Part shown: positions 39,421-49,200 of the stretch, piece by piece
Layout: each line of letters begins with the position of its first letter
Position numbering within the stretch: the stretch's first letter is position 1
Assembly: GCA_945893075.1 (NCBI GenBank)
Contig: CAMDDX010000002.1
Location: 24,341-88,340, forward strand
Direction of reading: 5' to 3'
Source of the DNA: Planctomyces sp. SH-PL62
GTDB lineage: Bacteria > Planctomycetota > Planctomycetia > Planctomycetales > Planctomycetaceae
Length of the DNA stretch: 64,000 nucleotides
Notes under the pieces: model-generated
Seen by the model: the letters and a program-made list of their open reading frames with translations, nothing else
Database searches by the model: none
Told to the model about the DNA's origin: nothing
Position numbers and translations under genes: made by a program

Positions 39421-40976
39421 AGTTCTCCGATCTGATTCGCTTCGCGTTTCACTCACTGACGCAGCACAAGCTGCGGTCCTCGCTCACGCTGCTGGGGGTC
39501 ATCCTGGGAGCATTCCTGGTGATCGTCACGATTTCGATCGGACAAGGGGTTCAAGAGGTCATCCCGCGACTGATCCGTCGCAACGATCAACTGCGTCAGA
39601 TTCGGGTCGAACCAAATTGGGAACGCGAGCAACTCGTCGCTGTGGCCGAGGAAGCGCTTGTCGGCGTGATGTCTGACGAACGACGTGTTCGGCTGACGGA
39701 GCGGACAAAGCGACGCCATGCGGGTGGCAATTCCGGCGAGCGGAAAGAACCGCTCAACGATCAGCGGCTGGCTGAACTGGCGGCGATTGAGCATGTGGAA
39801 TCCGCCGTTCCAACGATTGCAATGAACGCCGAACTTCGGTTTCGCGATCAATCGCTCAACGTCAATTTCTTCAGCACCACAACCGAGAATCGCAATCTGC
39901 CCCGCACATTGGTGGCGGGACGTTCGATCGCATCCAACGCGGCCGCGGAAGTCCTGATGAACGAGTTGCAGGCGTACGACATGGGCTTTCACGACGAAGC
40001 GGACCTCGACCAACTCCTGGGGGCGACGGTGCGGCTGAACACGAACTTTGGCGACGCGTACCTCGACAACGTGTTGGCCTCGAAAAGCAACGGACTAATC
40101 CAGTTGTCGACCGCAGACAAACAGAAATTTGAAAATGTCATTCGTGCGTTTCCCGCCGTCGCCGAACTGATCAACTTGCCTGCGGAATGTCGGAAACTGA
40201 TCAAGCACTTTCTCGTGGTATCGGCCGAATCCCTATCGTCCACGTTGTTGCAGCCGCAGCGTGCGAGCACCGGGGATTTGACCGTCGTCGGCCTCTACCG
40301 TAGCTCGACCGACGAGGAACACCAGCTCCATGAGTACTTTGGTCATCAGGAAAACGTGTTGGTTCCCGATGAGATCGCTCGTGCATTCGTCCGGCAGATG
40401 CCCGGCTTCGACAAGACCGGCTACGGCCAAGTCATCGTCCGAGTCGATGAAGAGCGAAATGTTCGGGCGGTCGTGGAGAACCTTCGTTCGCGGAAGTACC
40501 AAGTTCACTCGTTGGTCGAAATCGTCGAGCACTTGCAGCACCAATACGGCCTCATGCTGTGGTGTATGACCGCGCTCGGCACCGTCGCTCTGCTGATCTC
40601 GGCTCTCGGTGTCACGAACACGATGCTGATGTCGGTCCTCGAACGGACTCGCGAAATCGGGATCATGAAAGCCGTCGGTGCCAGAGACGGACAAATCCAA
40701 GCCATCTTCCTTACCGAAGGAGTTTTTGTTGGCCTCGTCGGAGCCGCCGTCGCGCTGGCCGGAGCATGGGGCGCGTCCAAGTTTGCCAACTCGTGGATTC
40801 AGCAGATCGTTTCCAAGGAAGCGAACCAACCGGTGGACGATCAACTCTTTTTGTTCCCGTGGTGGCTCATCGCGGGCATCTTCGTTGTCACTCTCGCGGT
40901 CACGCTCATCGCTGCATGGCTGCCTGCTCGGCGCGCCGCGCGAATCCCGCCCGTCATCGCGCTCCGCCACGATTGA
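39417..40976 (+). CDS. ABC transporter permease (MacB/FtsX type)
   Basis: 4-nt overlap with ATPase; 'LRSSLTLLGVILGAFLVIVTISIGQGVQ', 'ERTREIGIMKAVGARDGQIQAIFLTEGVFVGLVGA'. Confidence 0.92.
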   Translation: MKFSDLIRFAFHSLTQHKLRSSLTLLGVILGAFLVIVTISIGQGVQEVIPRLIRRNDQLRQIRVEPNWEREQLVAVAEEALVGVMSDERRVRLTERTKRRHAGGNSGERKEPLNDQRLAELAAIEHVESAVPTIAMNAELRFRDQSLNVNFFSTTTENRNLPRTLVAGRSIASNAAAEVLMNELQAYDMGFHDEADLDQLLGATVRLNTNFGDAYLDNVLASKSNGLIQLSTADKQKFENVIRAFPAVAELINLPAECRKLIKHFLVVSAESLSSTLLQPQRASTGDLTVVGLYRSSTDEEHQLHEYFGHQENVLVPDEIARAFVRQMPGFDKTGYGQVIVRVDEERNVRAVVENLRSRKYQVHSLVEIVEHLQHQYGLMLWCMTALGTVALLISALGVTNTMLMSVLERTREIGIMKAVGARDGQIQAIFLTEGVFVGLVGAAVALAGAWGASKFANSWIQQIVSKEANQPVDDQLFLFPWWLIAGIFVVTLAVTLIAAWLPARRAARIPPVIALRHD

Positions 40977-41003
40977 GTGCCGGTCAGAGGCTGTCCGAGA
41001 AGC

Positions 41004-41070
41004 CCGTAGCCTGACTCTCCGAGTCGGGAATTCTGCGAGAAAATACCCGACTCGGAGAGTCAGGCTACGG
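41004..41070. repeat. Intergenic paired hairpin (family E), 25-bp perfect arms
   Basis: ccgtagcctgactctccgagtcggg / cccgactcggagagtcaggctacgg. Confidence 0.93.
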
Positions 41071-41096
41071 TAATGAGCCACTACTCGGACAGTCGC

Positions 41097-42449
41097 TCAA
41101 TCCTTGGCGACGGAATCCCGATCGCGAGCGGCGGCTTCGTCGAGCTTGGTCAGCAGTTGTTTGAGTTTGTCGGGCTGCTGGTCGGCTTGGTTCTGGGACT
41201 CGGCGGGATCGTGGGCGAGATCGAAGAGTTCCACTTTGCGAGCGTTCTTGTCTTCGTGGACGATGAGCTTCCAGTCGCCGAGCCGTAGCGAGCGCGAACG
41301 CCAGCCGGGGGCGACGGCGTAGAGGGGGCGCGTCGGCAGGTCGGTGTGATTGGTCAGCAGCGAGGCGATGTTGGTGCCGTCCCATTTCAGATCTCGGTCC
41401 GGGCGATAGCCGGCGAGCGTGCTGAGTGTCGGCATCCAATCGATGATCTGGACCGGGCTGTTCACCTTGCCGGATTTGGCTTTGCTAGGCCAGGAGACGA
41501 TCGTGGGAACCCGCGTGCCCCCTTCGTATAGCGATCCCTTCTCGCCGCGCCACGGTTTGTTGTTGCCGGTCAGTTTGCCGTTGGGGCAATTGTCGTCGGG
41601 GTACTTGAGATCGTTGTTCTCGACCGTGCTGCCGCCGTTGTCGCTGGTGAAGACGAGCAGCGTGTTGTCGCGGCGTTTCGTCTTATCGAGCGCGGAGATG
41701 ATGCGGCCGACGGCGTCGTCGAGGTGCATCACGCAGGCGGCGTAGTGGCGTGGAACGTCGCCCTTGATTGAGTCGGGGACGCGATGCAGCCACTCGTCCG
41801 GTTCTTTGATCGGCAGATGGACGGCGGTGAATGGCACATAGAGAAAGAACGGGGCCGAGCCGCGCGACTCGATCCAGCGGATGGCTTCGGCGGCGAGCAG
41901 GTCGGTGACGTGGCCCGATTCTTCGAGCAGCTTTTCGTGGCGATGCCACGTCTGCGTGAAGGGGCCTTGCTTGTAGCGATGATTCCAAGGGCTGACTCCA
42001 CCGGCGAGCGAGCCGTAGGAATGATCGAAGCCAAAATGATTCGGCCCCTGTTCGGGCAGCGAGCCGAGATGCCATTTGCCGGTGAGGCAGGTGTCGTAGC
42101 CGGCGCTCTTCAAAGCTCGCGGCAAAGTCACCGTGTCCCACGGCAACGCGCGTTCGTTCTGCGGATTCGTGACGTTGAAACGGCTCCAGCAACGGCCGGT
42201 CATCAAGCCGGTCCGAGTCGGACTGCACACCGGAGCGACGTAATGTTGCGCGAGTTCAAGTCCCTCGCGGGCCAGCCGATCGAGATGCGGCGTCGGTGCG
42301 TTGCCTCCGTGAAACGCGACGTCTGCCCAGCCGAGATCGTCCGCGATGACGAAGACGATATTCGGCTTGGCGGCCTGCGGTGCGTCAGCGGCGAGCAGAG
42401 CGTTGATTGGGATCAGCAGTAGTGCAGCAAGACAGATGGAGTAACGCAT
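41097..42449 (-). CDS. Sulfatase (arylsulfatase family)
   Basis: 'PNIVFVIADDLGWADVAFHG', catalytic 'CSPTRTGLMTGR', 'VFTSDNGG'. Confidence 0.94.
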   Translation of the reverse strand: MRYSICLAALLLIPINALLAADAPQAAKPNIVFVIADDLGWADVAFHGGNAPTPHLDRLAREGLELAQHYVAPVCSPTRTGLMTGRCWSRFNVTNPQNERALPWDTVTLPRALKSAGYDTCLTGKWHLGSLPEQGPNHFGFDHSYGSLAGGVSPWNHRYKQGPFTQTWHRHEKLLEESGHVTDLLAAEAIRWIESRGSAPFFLYVPFTAVHLPIKEPDEWLHRVPDSIKGDVPRHYAACVMHLDDAVGRIISALDKTKRRDNTLLVFTSDNGGSTVENNDLKYPDDNCPNGKLTGNNKPWRGEKGSLYEGGTRVPTIVSWPSKAKSGKVNSPVQIIDWMPTLSTLAGYRPDRDLKWDGTNIASLLTNHTDLPTRPLYAVAPGWRSRSLRLGDWKLIVHEDKNARKVELFDLAHDPAESQNQADQQPDKLKQLLTKLDEAAARDRDSVAKD

Positions 42450-42484
42450 GACAGCCTTTTGAGTGGACCCGCAGAGTTCATTTG

Positions 42485-42550
42485 GTAGCCGCGTTTCGCC
42501 AGAACGCGGGTTTTCGGCCATTCGCCCGCGTTCTGGCGAAACGCGGCTAC
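42485..42550. repeat. Intergenic paired hairpin (family A), 26-bp perfect arms
   Basis: gtagccgcgtttcgccagaacgcggg / cccgcgttctggcgaaacgcggctac. Confidence 0.93.
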
Positions 42551-42557
42551 CCAGAGG

Positions 42558-43565
42558 TCAGAACTCGATGACGCGGTTTTCCTGGGCGGAGCGCTCCGCC
42601 ATGCGCACGGCATGGACAACGTCGCGGGATTCCTGCGGTGTGATGACGCTCGGCTTGTCGCCAGCCAGGACACACTTGAGGAAGTAGTCGAGTTCCTCTT
42701 TGAGATACCCGCGCCGCAGGCCATGCACTTTGGGCCAATACGTTGACTGCGGGAAGCTGAGACCGTCTTTGGTCAGCAGCGTGTATTGGCTGCCGGAGTT
42801 GTCGATGTAGATTGCACCTTCGGTGCCGATGATTTCCATGCGCGCGTCGATCGCGAACGGGGCGTTGTCCGGCAGGCACCAAGCGTTCTCGATCACGGCG
42901 ATGGATTCGTCGTCGAAGCGGAACATGGCCCAGCCGAGATCCGCGTGCGGCAGATGTGGCCGAGTGTTCGACGTCAGAGCGTAGACGCTTTTCGGTTTGG
43001 CTCCGGTGAACCAGAGCATCAGATCGAGATCATGCACGCCGTCGCCGAAGAGCGCGCTGATCTTGGGAAGATGACTCTCGGTGATCCACTTCGCGAGATT
43101 CCGCCGAGCGTGCAGACTGACGATCTTCCCCAACCGGCCGGCGGCAATCTCTTCCTTGGCGAGCGCGTAGACTGTGTCGAAGCGACAGACGTGGCCGACC
43201 ATGAAGGCTCGCTTCTCACGAGCCGCGTATAACTCGGCGATGATGCGGTCGCAGGACTCGACGCTGTCGGCCATCGGCTTTTCGAGGAACACGTTTTTTC
43301 CGGCTCGAATCGCCGCGAGCGTTGGTTCCAAGTGGTCGCCGACGTGCGTGACGATCGACACGAGGTCGATCTCCGGGTCGGCCAGCAGCTCTCGATAATC
43401 GGTGTAGGTCTTGGGGACGTGGTATTTGTCGGCGACCTCGCGGAGACGTTCCGGCCGGCGCGTGCAGATCGCGGTCAGGTCTGCTTGAGGTAACTGCTGG
43501 AGCGTGTCGACGTGATGCTCGCCGAACCAGCCCAGGCCGATGACGCCGCAACGGATGCGATTCAT
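42558..43565 (-). CDS. Gfo/Idh/MocA family oxidoreductase
   Basis: 'IRCGVIGLGWFGEHHVDTLQQLPQADLTAICTRRPERL...GKNVFLEKPMADSVESCDRII'. Confidence 0.93.
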   Translation of the reverse strand: MNRIRCGVIGLGWFGEHHVDTLQQLPQADLTAICTRRPERLREVADKYHVPKTYTDYRELLADPEIDLVSIVTHVGDHLEPTLAAIRAGKNVFLEKPMADSVESCDRIIAELYAAREKRAFMVGHVCRFDTVYALAKEEIAAGRLGKIVSLHARRNLAKWITESHLPKISALFGDGVHDLDLMLWFTGAKPKSVYALTSNTRPHLPHADLGWAMFRFDDESIAVIENAWCLPDNAPFAIDARMEIIGTEGAIYIDNSGSQYTLLTKDGLSFPQSTYWPKVHGLRRGYLKEELDYFLKCVLAGDKPSVITPQESRDVVHAVRMAERSAQENRVIEF

Positions 43566-43589
43566 GACTGGCAGCCTTTTGAGGAAGGT

Positions 43590-43656
43590 GCCCGACGAAT
43601 CGAAGGAGACGACGAATGGGGGGCCAGCATTCGTCGTCTCCTTCGATTCGTCGGGC
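43590..43656. repeat. Intergenic inverted repeat (family B), 29-bp perfect arms
   Basis: gcccgacgaatcgaaggagacgacgaatg / cattcgtcgtctccttcgattcgtcgggc. Confidence 0.93.
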
Positions 43657-44610
43657 TCATTTCACATTCGCAAACACATGATCGAGCGCGGCCTTCACAT
43701 CCAAGCGTCGAAAGGTGAGCTTAGTGCCGGGGTCTTCAACAGCCGAACCGGTCTTCTGAAAGATCGCCAGCATCGCTTCGGGGAGGTTCTTGCCGTCTTG
43801 CTTCCAATCGTAGCCCGACTTCTCGATCGCCTCGCGCAGCAACAAGACGGCTCCGCAAACGATCGCGTTGGACGATGACGTCGCTGATGCCGGCACGACG
43901 AGATCAATCTTTGAGTGGCGATCGAGATACACCTCGTCCTTCCCGGACCGGACGGCACCGATGGCGAAGCAGTTCGGCTGACAGGCCGGCCATGAGATCC
44001 CTTTCGTGAAGGCGTGATTGCCTGCCGGTGCGCTGACCCAGATGCCCAGCTCGCGCAGTCGTTTCAGCTTGTTGTCGATCTCGGTCGCGACCGGCTGGCC
44101 GTGTTCCAAATCGTCGACCGGAGCCAGATTGATGGCGGTGATGCGGTACTTCTGATGATGGTCGATCACCCATTGCATCCCGGCCGCCAGCGTCTTGCTG
44201 TCGGAGACGTTGCAATGACAGCACTCCAACGCCCGCACAACCGCCACTTGATTGTTGAACGCGACGCCGAGCTTCCCTTTGTAATTCACCGATGAGGGAA
44301 TCCCGATCGTCGAACCGTGATAGCCGCGTCCCTCGTGCTTGGGATCGTTGTCTCCATCGACGCTGTCATACGACACGAGCACCTTCGGCAACTCGCCATC
44401 GGATTGCGACCACTCCGGCATCGACAGCTTGCAGCCGTCATCCAAGAGCGCCAGCGTTTGCCCTTTGCCAAACGAGAGCTTGCCGGCGTACGCCTCCCAA
44501 GCGTCGGTCACTCGCGCATGCTTGAAGGCCGGCGGATCAGCGGGCTCGGCGGAGAGCGCCGGGCGGCTCATCAGTGCAAACAACAAGAGGATGCCGAAAA
44601 GAAATCTCAT
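43657..44610 (-). CDS. Subtilisin-like (S8) serine peptidase, secreted
   Basis: Signal peptide; 'TLALLDDGCK', 'GRGYHGSTIGIPS', 'PASATSSSNAIVCGAVLLLREA'. Confidence 0.75.
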   Translation of the reverse strand: MRFLFGILLLFALMSRPALSAEPADPPAFKHARVTDAWEAYAGKLSFGKGQTLALLDDGCKLSMPEWSQSDGELPKVLVSYDSVDGDNDPKHEGRGYHGSTIGIPSSVNYKGKLGVAFNNQVAVVRALECCHCNVSDSKTLAAGMQWVIDHHQKYRITAINLAPVDDLEHGQPVATEIDNKLKRLRELGIWVSAPAGNHAFTKGISWPACQPNCFAIGAVRSGKDEVYLDRHSKIDLVVPASATSSSNAIVCGAVLLLREAIEKSGYDWKQDGKNLPEAMLAIFQKTGSAVEDPGTKLTFRRLDVKAALDHVFANVK

Positions 44611-44649
44611 CGTCGTCTCCTAACACTGGCTGGGCTCGAAACCCATGAG

Positions 44650-44764
44650 GGTGAAAAATTGTTGGGTGAAAAATTCAGTCACAGTCGCTCACAGCATCTT
44701 TGCGGTTGCTCAGTCAAGAATTCTGTTTTCACTTCTCCCATGTTTCACCCAACAATTTTTCGCC
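44650..44764. repeat. Intergenic inverted repeat, AT-rich
   Basis: ggtgaaaaattgttgggtgaaa / tttcacccaacaatttttcgcc. Confidence 0.85.
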
Positions 44765-44855
44765 TTCGTCCGCTTTGATTCACTGGCAGTTTGAAATTGA
44801 ACGACCTACGGCAATCACGCACGCAAGAATCACACTTCTTTCAGACAACGATAAT

Positions 44856-45722
44856 TTACCGTCGGAAATGTTTCCGCAGAAATTGGGCTTCAAGTGGGTA
44901 TGAATCGTCGATGGCTCGATGACCTTCTGAGGGGCCGACGATCAATTCGACGGGGGCCACTTTCATCTCCGGCTTGAGCCGGCGCGTCGCAGTGACCAGC
45001 TTGCGAGCCAATTGGATGCAGTCGTCGGTGCTGACGCGCGCGTCGTCGTTGCCGATGCTCAGCCAGACGATGCGTCCGGCCAGCCGGTCGGTCAGGCTGT
45101 CGATGTTGATCGACTTGGCTTGCTCGTCCGTGACCCCTTTGAACTCGGACAGGGCCAGCGGATTTGTCACCGGAGCCACCCCAGTCACGGCTCGGACACG
45201 CGGTTCTCCGGCGGCGAAATGCAGCGCACAAAAACCGCCGCGCGACGTGCCCGATGCGGCCACTCGATTGGGATCGGTGTAGCCCTCGGCAATCAGATGA
45301 TCGAGCACCGCCGTGCAGCGCTTCACGAACGGGCTCATCAGATCCTGTCCCGCCTTCACGCGATGCGCCCAGCCCTGCAATGCGGCCGGCTCACCGTCTT
45401 TGCGGTCGTATCCGTGACACGGAGCATCGAGCACCACATACACCCAACCGTCTTTCGCCAAGTCACGACCGGTTTGCGTGTAGTACCGAGTCGGATCGTT
45501 CCCCATCTCGTCGATGCCGCTCGCGAAGATAAACAGCGTCGCTGCCGGAGCCGCCGGTTTCTCGCTGAACAGTCCGAAGCGCGTCCCATCCGCAGTCTTC
45601 AGCAACCGCATCGGCGGAAAGGTCGGCTTCGCGTCCTCCGCAGAGACTGACGACCACGCGGATACTGCAAAAGCGGTTGAGAGCAGGGTCTTCAACAAGT
45701 CTTGTCGGTTGAGCAAAGTCAT
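44856..45722 (-). CDS. Alpha/beta hydrolase family protein
   Basis: 'TLFIFASGIDEMGNDPTRYYTQTGRDLAKDGWVYVVLDAPCHGYD', 'VAASGTSRGGFCALHFAAG'. Confidence 0.85.
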   Translation of the reverse strand: MTLLNRQDLLKTLLSTAFAVSAWSSVSAEDAKPTFPPMRLLKTADGTRFGLFSEKPAAPAATLFIFASGIDEMGNDPTRYYTQTGRDLAKDGWVYVVLDAPCHGYDRKDGEPAALQGWAHRVKAGQDLMSPFVKRCTAVLDHLIAEGYTDPNRVAASGTSRGGFCALHFAAGEPRVRAVTGVAPVTNPLALSEFKGVTDEQAKSINIDSLTDRLAGRIVWLSIGNDDARVSTDDCIQLARKLVTATRRLKPEMKVAPVELIVGPSEGHRAIDDSYPLEAQFLRKHFRR

Positions 45723-45874
45723 TGAGCCTCCTCACGGTGATCGCTGTGCGTGGCGTTTCGATTTTGATTCGAGACTTGGCTAAGATCGCGGACGCCTCGA
45801 TCAACGTCTGACGATCACTGCAAGCACATGATCGTTGTGCCGACTCTTGCCGTCCAACATCTTGGGAGAAAAAC

Positions 45875-46615
45875 ATGATTCGCAACTTGGTGCTGCTGAC
45901 CGTTCTCTTGGTTCCTGTCTGTGTCATTGGAGCCGATGCTCCGGTGACGGCTCCGCCCGAAGCGGGTGGGATGAAGGCGTTGTTCAATGGCAAGGATCTC
46001 ACGGGGTGGGACGGCGATCCTCGGCTGTGGAGCGTCAAAGACGGTGTGATCCACGGCGAGACGACTGAGGCAAATAAGGCCAACGGGAACACGTTCCTCA
46101 TTTGGAAGGACGGCACGACGAAAGATTTTGAATTGCGGCTGTCGTTCCGTTGCAACGCGACCAACAACTCCGGGATTCAATATCGCTCGAAGCACATCAC
46201 CGACGGCAAGGTCGGCAACCAATGGGTCGTGGGGGGTTATCAGCATGAACTCCGCAACGAGAGCAAACTGCCTGATGTCGCGGGCTTCATCTACGACGAA
46301 AGAGGGAAGCGCGGACGCATCTGTCTCGTGGGCGAGCAAGCGACGTGGGAAAAAGAAGGCAAGAAGCTCATCAAGAAAGACCTGATCGATCAGGCCGGAT
46401 ATGAAAAACTCTTCAAGCTCGATGACTGGAATGACGTGGTGATCATCGCCAAGGGGAATCACATCCAGCATTACCTCAACAACACGCTGATCCTGGACTT
46501 CACTGACAACCATCCGGAGCTCGCGCTGACGGAAGGCATCCTGGCCGTGCAACTGCACGCCGGAAAGCCGATGTGGGCGGAGTTCAAGAACATTCGCATT
46601 CGCGAATTGAAGTAG
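45875..46615 (+). CDS. DUF1080 (3-keto-disaccharide hydrolase-like) protein
   Basis: 'GGMKALFNGKDLTGWDGDPRLWSVKDGVIHGETTE', 'NSGIQYRSK', 'LAVQLHAGKPMWAEFKNIRIREL'. Confidence 0.93.
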   Translation: MIRNLVLLTVLLVPVCVIGADAPVTAPPEAGGMKALFNGKDLTGWDGDPRLWSVKDGVIHGETTEANKANGNTFLIWKDGTTKDFELRLSFRCNATNNSGIQYRSKHITDGKVGNQWVVGGYQHELRNESKLPDVAGFIYDERGKRGRICLVGEQATWEKEGKKLIKKDLIDQAGYEKLFKLDDWNDVVIIAKGNHIQHYLNNTLILDFTDNHPELALTEGILAVQLHAGKPMWAEFKNIRIRELK

Positions 46616-46727
46616 CCGTACTCGCCAGAGTGCGGGCTCTCCTTGGAACGGCCAATGGCCGCAACCAAAGAGGACTGCTTCACCATCATTTCCAATCCAG
46701 AAATGCCTTTCGTGGAATCCTCAATTC

Positions 46728-46798
46728 TTCGCGGCCTTTGCGACCTTCTGTTCAAAGAAGGTCTTTCTTTTGAACAGAAGGTCGCAAAGGCCGCGAAG
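46728..46798. repeat. Intergenic inverted repeat (family G), 30-bp perfect arms
   Basis: cttcgcggcctttgcgaccttctgttcaaa / tttgaacagaaggtcgcaaaggccgcgaag. Confidence 0.94.
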
Positions 46799-46892
46799 AG
46801 ATACCGAGGTAAAACGGTTGTAGAGCCGATCGGAAGTGTGAATTCTGCCAACCACGTTCCCGCACGGAGCGTGAGAACGAGATTTTTGCCGG

Positions 46893-48170
46893 TCACTTGC
46901 TCGGCAGCGTCAGCGTGGACTGCGGGTGGTTGGCATATGGCCAATCGGTGGGCTGATACGACACCGCCAGTTCGGGAGTCTCCAGCCGCTTTCCGCCGTC
47001 AGCGAGGCTGTGCATGACTCGATCGAGAATGCCTGTCGTCAGCAACGTGCGTTCGATGGGATAGACGGCTCGGCCGGTGTGGATTGTTTCGTCGATGGCA
47101 TGCACGAGGTACGCGAAGTGGCCGTAAGGAGCTCCGTCCTGCAACTTGAACCACGTCGCCAGCGGTTCGGCTCGGCCTTTGAGCTTCACGGCAAACGCCT
47201 GGTATCTGGCGAGTCCGTTGGCCATGACGACGGCGGACTTCAGTCCGTCGCGGTGCTGCAACAGATACACGGCCGAGTTGTTCTTGGAGGTCCACTTGTC
47301 GGAGTCTTGCGGCGATCCCGGCAACTGCTTCAGTGCCGCAGCGAAAAGTTCGCTGGACCAAAGGCCGGCGGACTCGGCCTTGCGGATATCGTCCTCCGAG
47401 ACCGTTTGCACCGAGGCCACGCCGGTTTCGCCACCACGACGACGTTCGATCATGCACTGATGCGCTTCCAGAGCGTGAAAGCCGTAGGACTCCAAACCGC
47501 CGTAGCCGATCGTCAACGCGGCTTCGATCTCGCAATCGCGCGGCAGTTCCAGCGGAGGCTCTCGCCACGCGACCGGGACCGAGGAGCCCGCGATGAACGG
47601 GAAGTTCATCTTCTTCGCGGTCTCGACCATGAAGAGTGCGTCTTCCCAGCGATACGACAGGTGCTTGTCGTTGAACACGGGGACCGATTTTTTGCAGCGG
47701 CGAAACGTGGCGACGATCTCATCGAAGAAACGCCGGCGCGGGTACTGATGCTGCTTCGTGTCGGGAGTGAAGGGATAGTCGCCGTGCTCGCCGATGCTCA
47801 GCACACCCGCGACTTGGATTTGGTTTGTTCCCAGCGTGATCGCTTCGTCGATGGACTTGGCGAGCCGAAAGCCATGCTTCTCGGCCAGCGGACGGCTGAG
47901 ATCGCCGGAGGGAACTTGATCCGTGTAGAGCGAGACGAGCCGCAAGTCCGGCCCCTTGCCGCCGTCCTGCTGAAAGCCTTCCAAGATTTTTCCGACGATC
48001 ACATCGGCGTGCGTGTTCTTACGATAGGCCGTGACGACCGCCGCGACCGGCAGCTTCTCTCTGGCCGGGGCGAATCCGCGCGCCGTCGAAACAAACCACG
48101 AAGGAAGCGTCGCTCCTAACGCTGTCGAAAGACCAACCTTCAACAGATCGCGTCGGTTGGGTGCAGTCAT
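46893..48170 (-). CDS. Planctomycetal hypothetical protein with TAT-like leader
   Basis: 'NRRDLLKVGLSTALGATLPSWF', long conserved-looking ORF. Confidence 0.75.
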   Translation of the reverse strand: MTAPNRRDLLKVGLSTALGATLPSWFVSTARGFAPAREKLPVAAVVTAYRKNTHADVIVGKILEGFQQDGGKGPDLRLVSLYTDQVPSGDLSRPLAEKHGFRLAKSIDEAITLGTNQIQVAGVLSIGEHGDYPFTPDTKQHQYPRRRFFDEIVATFRRCKKSVPVFNDKHLSYRWEDALFMVETAKKMNFPFIAGSSVPVAWREPPLELPRDCEIEAALTIGYGGLESYGFHALEAHQCMIERRRGGETGVASVQTVSEDDIRKAESAGLWSSELFAAALKQLPGSPQDSDKWTSKNNSAVYLLQHRDGLKSAVVMANGLARYQAFAVKLKGRAEPLATWFKLQDGAPYGHFAYLVHAIDETIHTGRAVYPIERTLLTTGILDRVMHSLADGGKRLETPELAVSYQPTDWPYANHPQSTLTLPSK

Positions 48171-48213
48171 CGGGCACCTCGCTTCGTTAAGGCGAACGGC
48201 AGGACTTTTCTTC

Positions 48214-48267
48214 CCGTAGCCACGTTCGCCAGAACGTGGGAACCCACGCTCTGGCGAGCGTGGCTAC
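48214..48267. repeat. Intergenic paired hairpin (family A) with covarying stems
   Basis: cgtagccacgttcgccagaacgtggg / cccacgctctggcgagcgtggctacg. Confidence 0.93.
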
Positions 48268-48270
48268 GTC

Positions 48271-49170
48271 TCACTTCTTGGTCAGCTTTTGAAATCGCAT
48301 ATTCCCGACCTCGGCGACGAACAGGTTGCCGGCCTTATCAAAGGCCAGCATGTGCGGCGTATCGAATTCACCCGGAGCCGTTCCCTTTTTGCCCCAGCGT
48401 TGTTGGACTTTGCCAGACGCATCCAGACGAAGCACTTGATTCGCTACGGCATCCGCGACGAAGACGTGGCCGTCGCCGTTGATCGCGATGCCATACGGAG
48501 CGAAGCCCGGCCATTGTTCGAGGAATTGGCCTTCAGCATCGAACAGTTGAATCCGTTCGTTCTCGCGGTCACCGACCAGCAGGCGGCCTTTCGAGTCCAT
48601 GATGATCGCGTGCGGCAGATCGAACTCGCCGGGCTTCGTCCCCTTCGTGCCCCATGATTTGAGGAAGCGTCCGGCCGATGAGAACTTCATCACTCGGCTG
48701 TTGCCATAGCCGTCGCTGACGAACACGTCGCCGTTGGGAGCGAACGCGATATCGGTCGGTCGGTCGAACTCATCATTGCCCGTCCCCGCTTTGCCGGTGC
48801 CCAAGGCCAGCAGCAGTTTTCCGGTGGGATCAAACTTCAAGACTCGGTGCCGGCCCATGTCCGTGACCCAGACGTTGTCCTGACGATCGACTCGCAGTCC
48901 GTGAGGTGTGCCGATGTGGTCATCGCCCCACGCTCGCAACAGCTTGCCGGTTGCATCCACGCAGAGCAGCGGACGCGGACCGCGATGAAATAGATAGATC
49001 TCCCCTTTGCTGCTCGAGGCCACTGCCGAACATTTTCCGAGGACGACGTCGGCCGGCAACTTCGGGAAGTCGCCGCGCGACTCGAAGTTGATCGCATCTT
49101 CTGCCGAGGCGGGCTGGCAGAAAATGAAGGGCAGAAAATAGACACAAAGAAGCGCGCTCACAGTTTTCAT
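48271..49170 (-). CDS. NHL repeat-containing protein, secreted
   Basis: 'GTPHGLRVDRQDNVWVTDMGRHRVLKFDPTGKLLLALG' NHL repeats. Confidence 0.9.
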   Translation of the reverse strand: MKTVSALLCVYFLPFIFCQPASAEDAINFESRGDFPKLPADVVLGKCSAVASSSKGEIYLFHRGPRPLLCVDATGKLLRAWGDDHIGTPHGLRVDRQDNVWVTDMGRHRVLKFDPTGKLLLALGTGKAGTGNDEFDRPTDIAFAPNGDVFVSDGYGNSRVMKFSSAGRFLKSWGTKGTKPGEFDLPHAIIMDSKGRLLVGDRENERIQLFDAEGQFLEQWPGFAPYGIAINGDGHVFVADAVANQVLRLDASGKVQQRWGKKGTAPGEFDTPHMLAFDKAGNLFVAEVGNMRFQKLTKK

Positions 49171-49200
49171 TTTCCGCCCTCCATTTTTTGCCTGCTCCGG

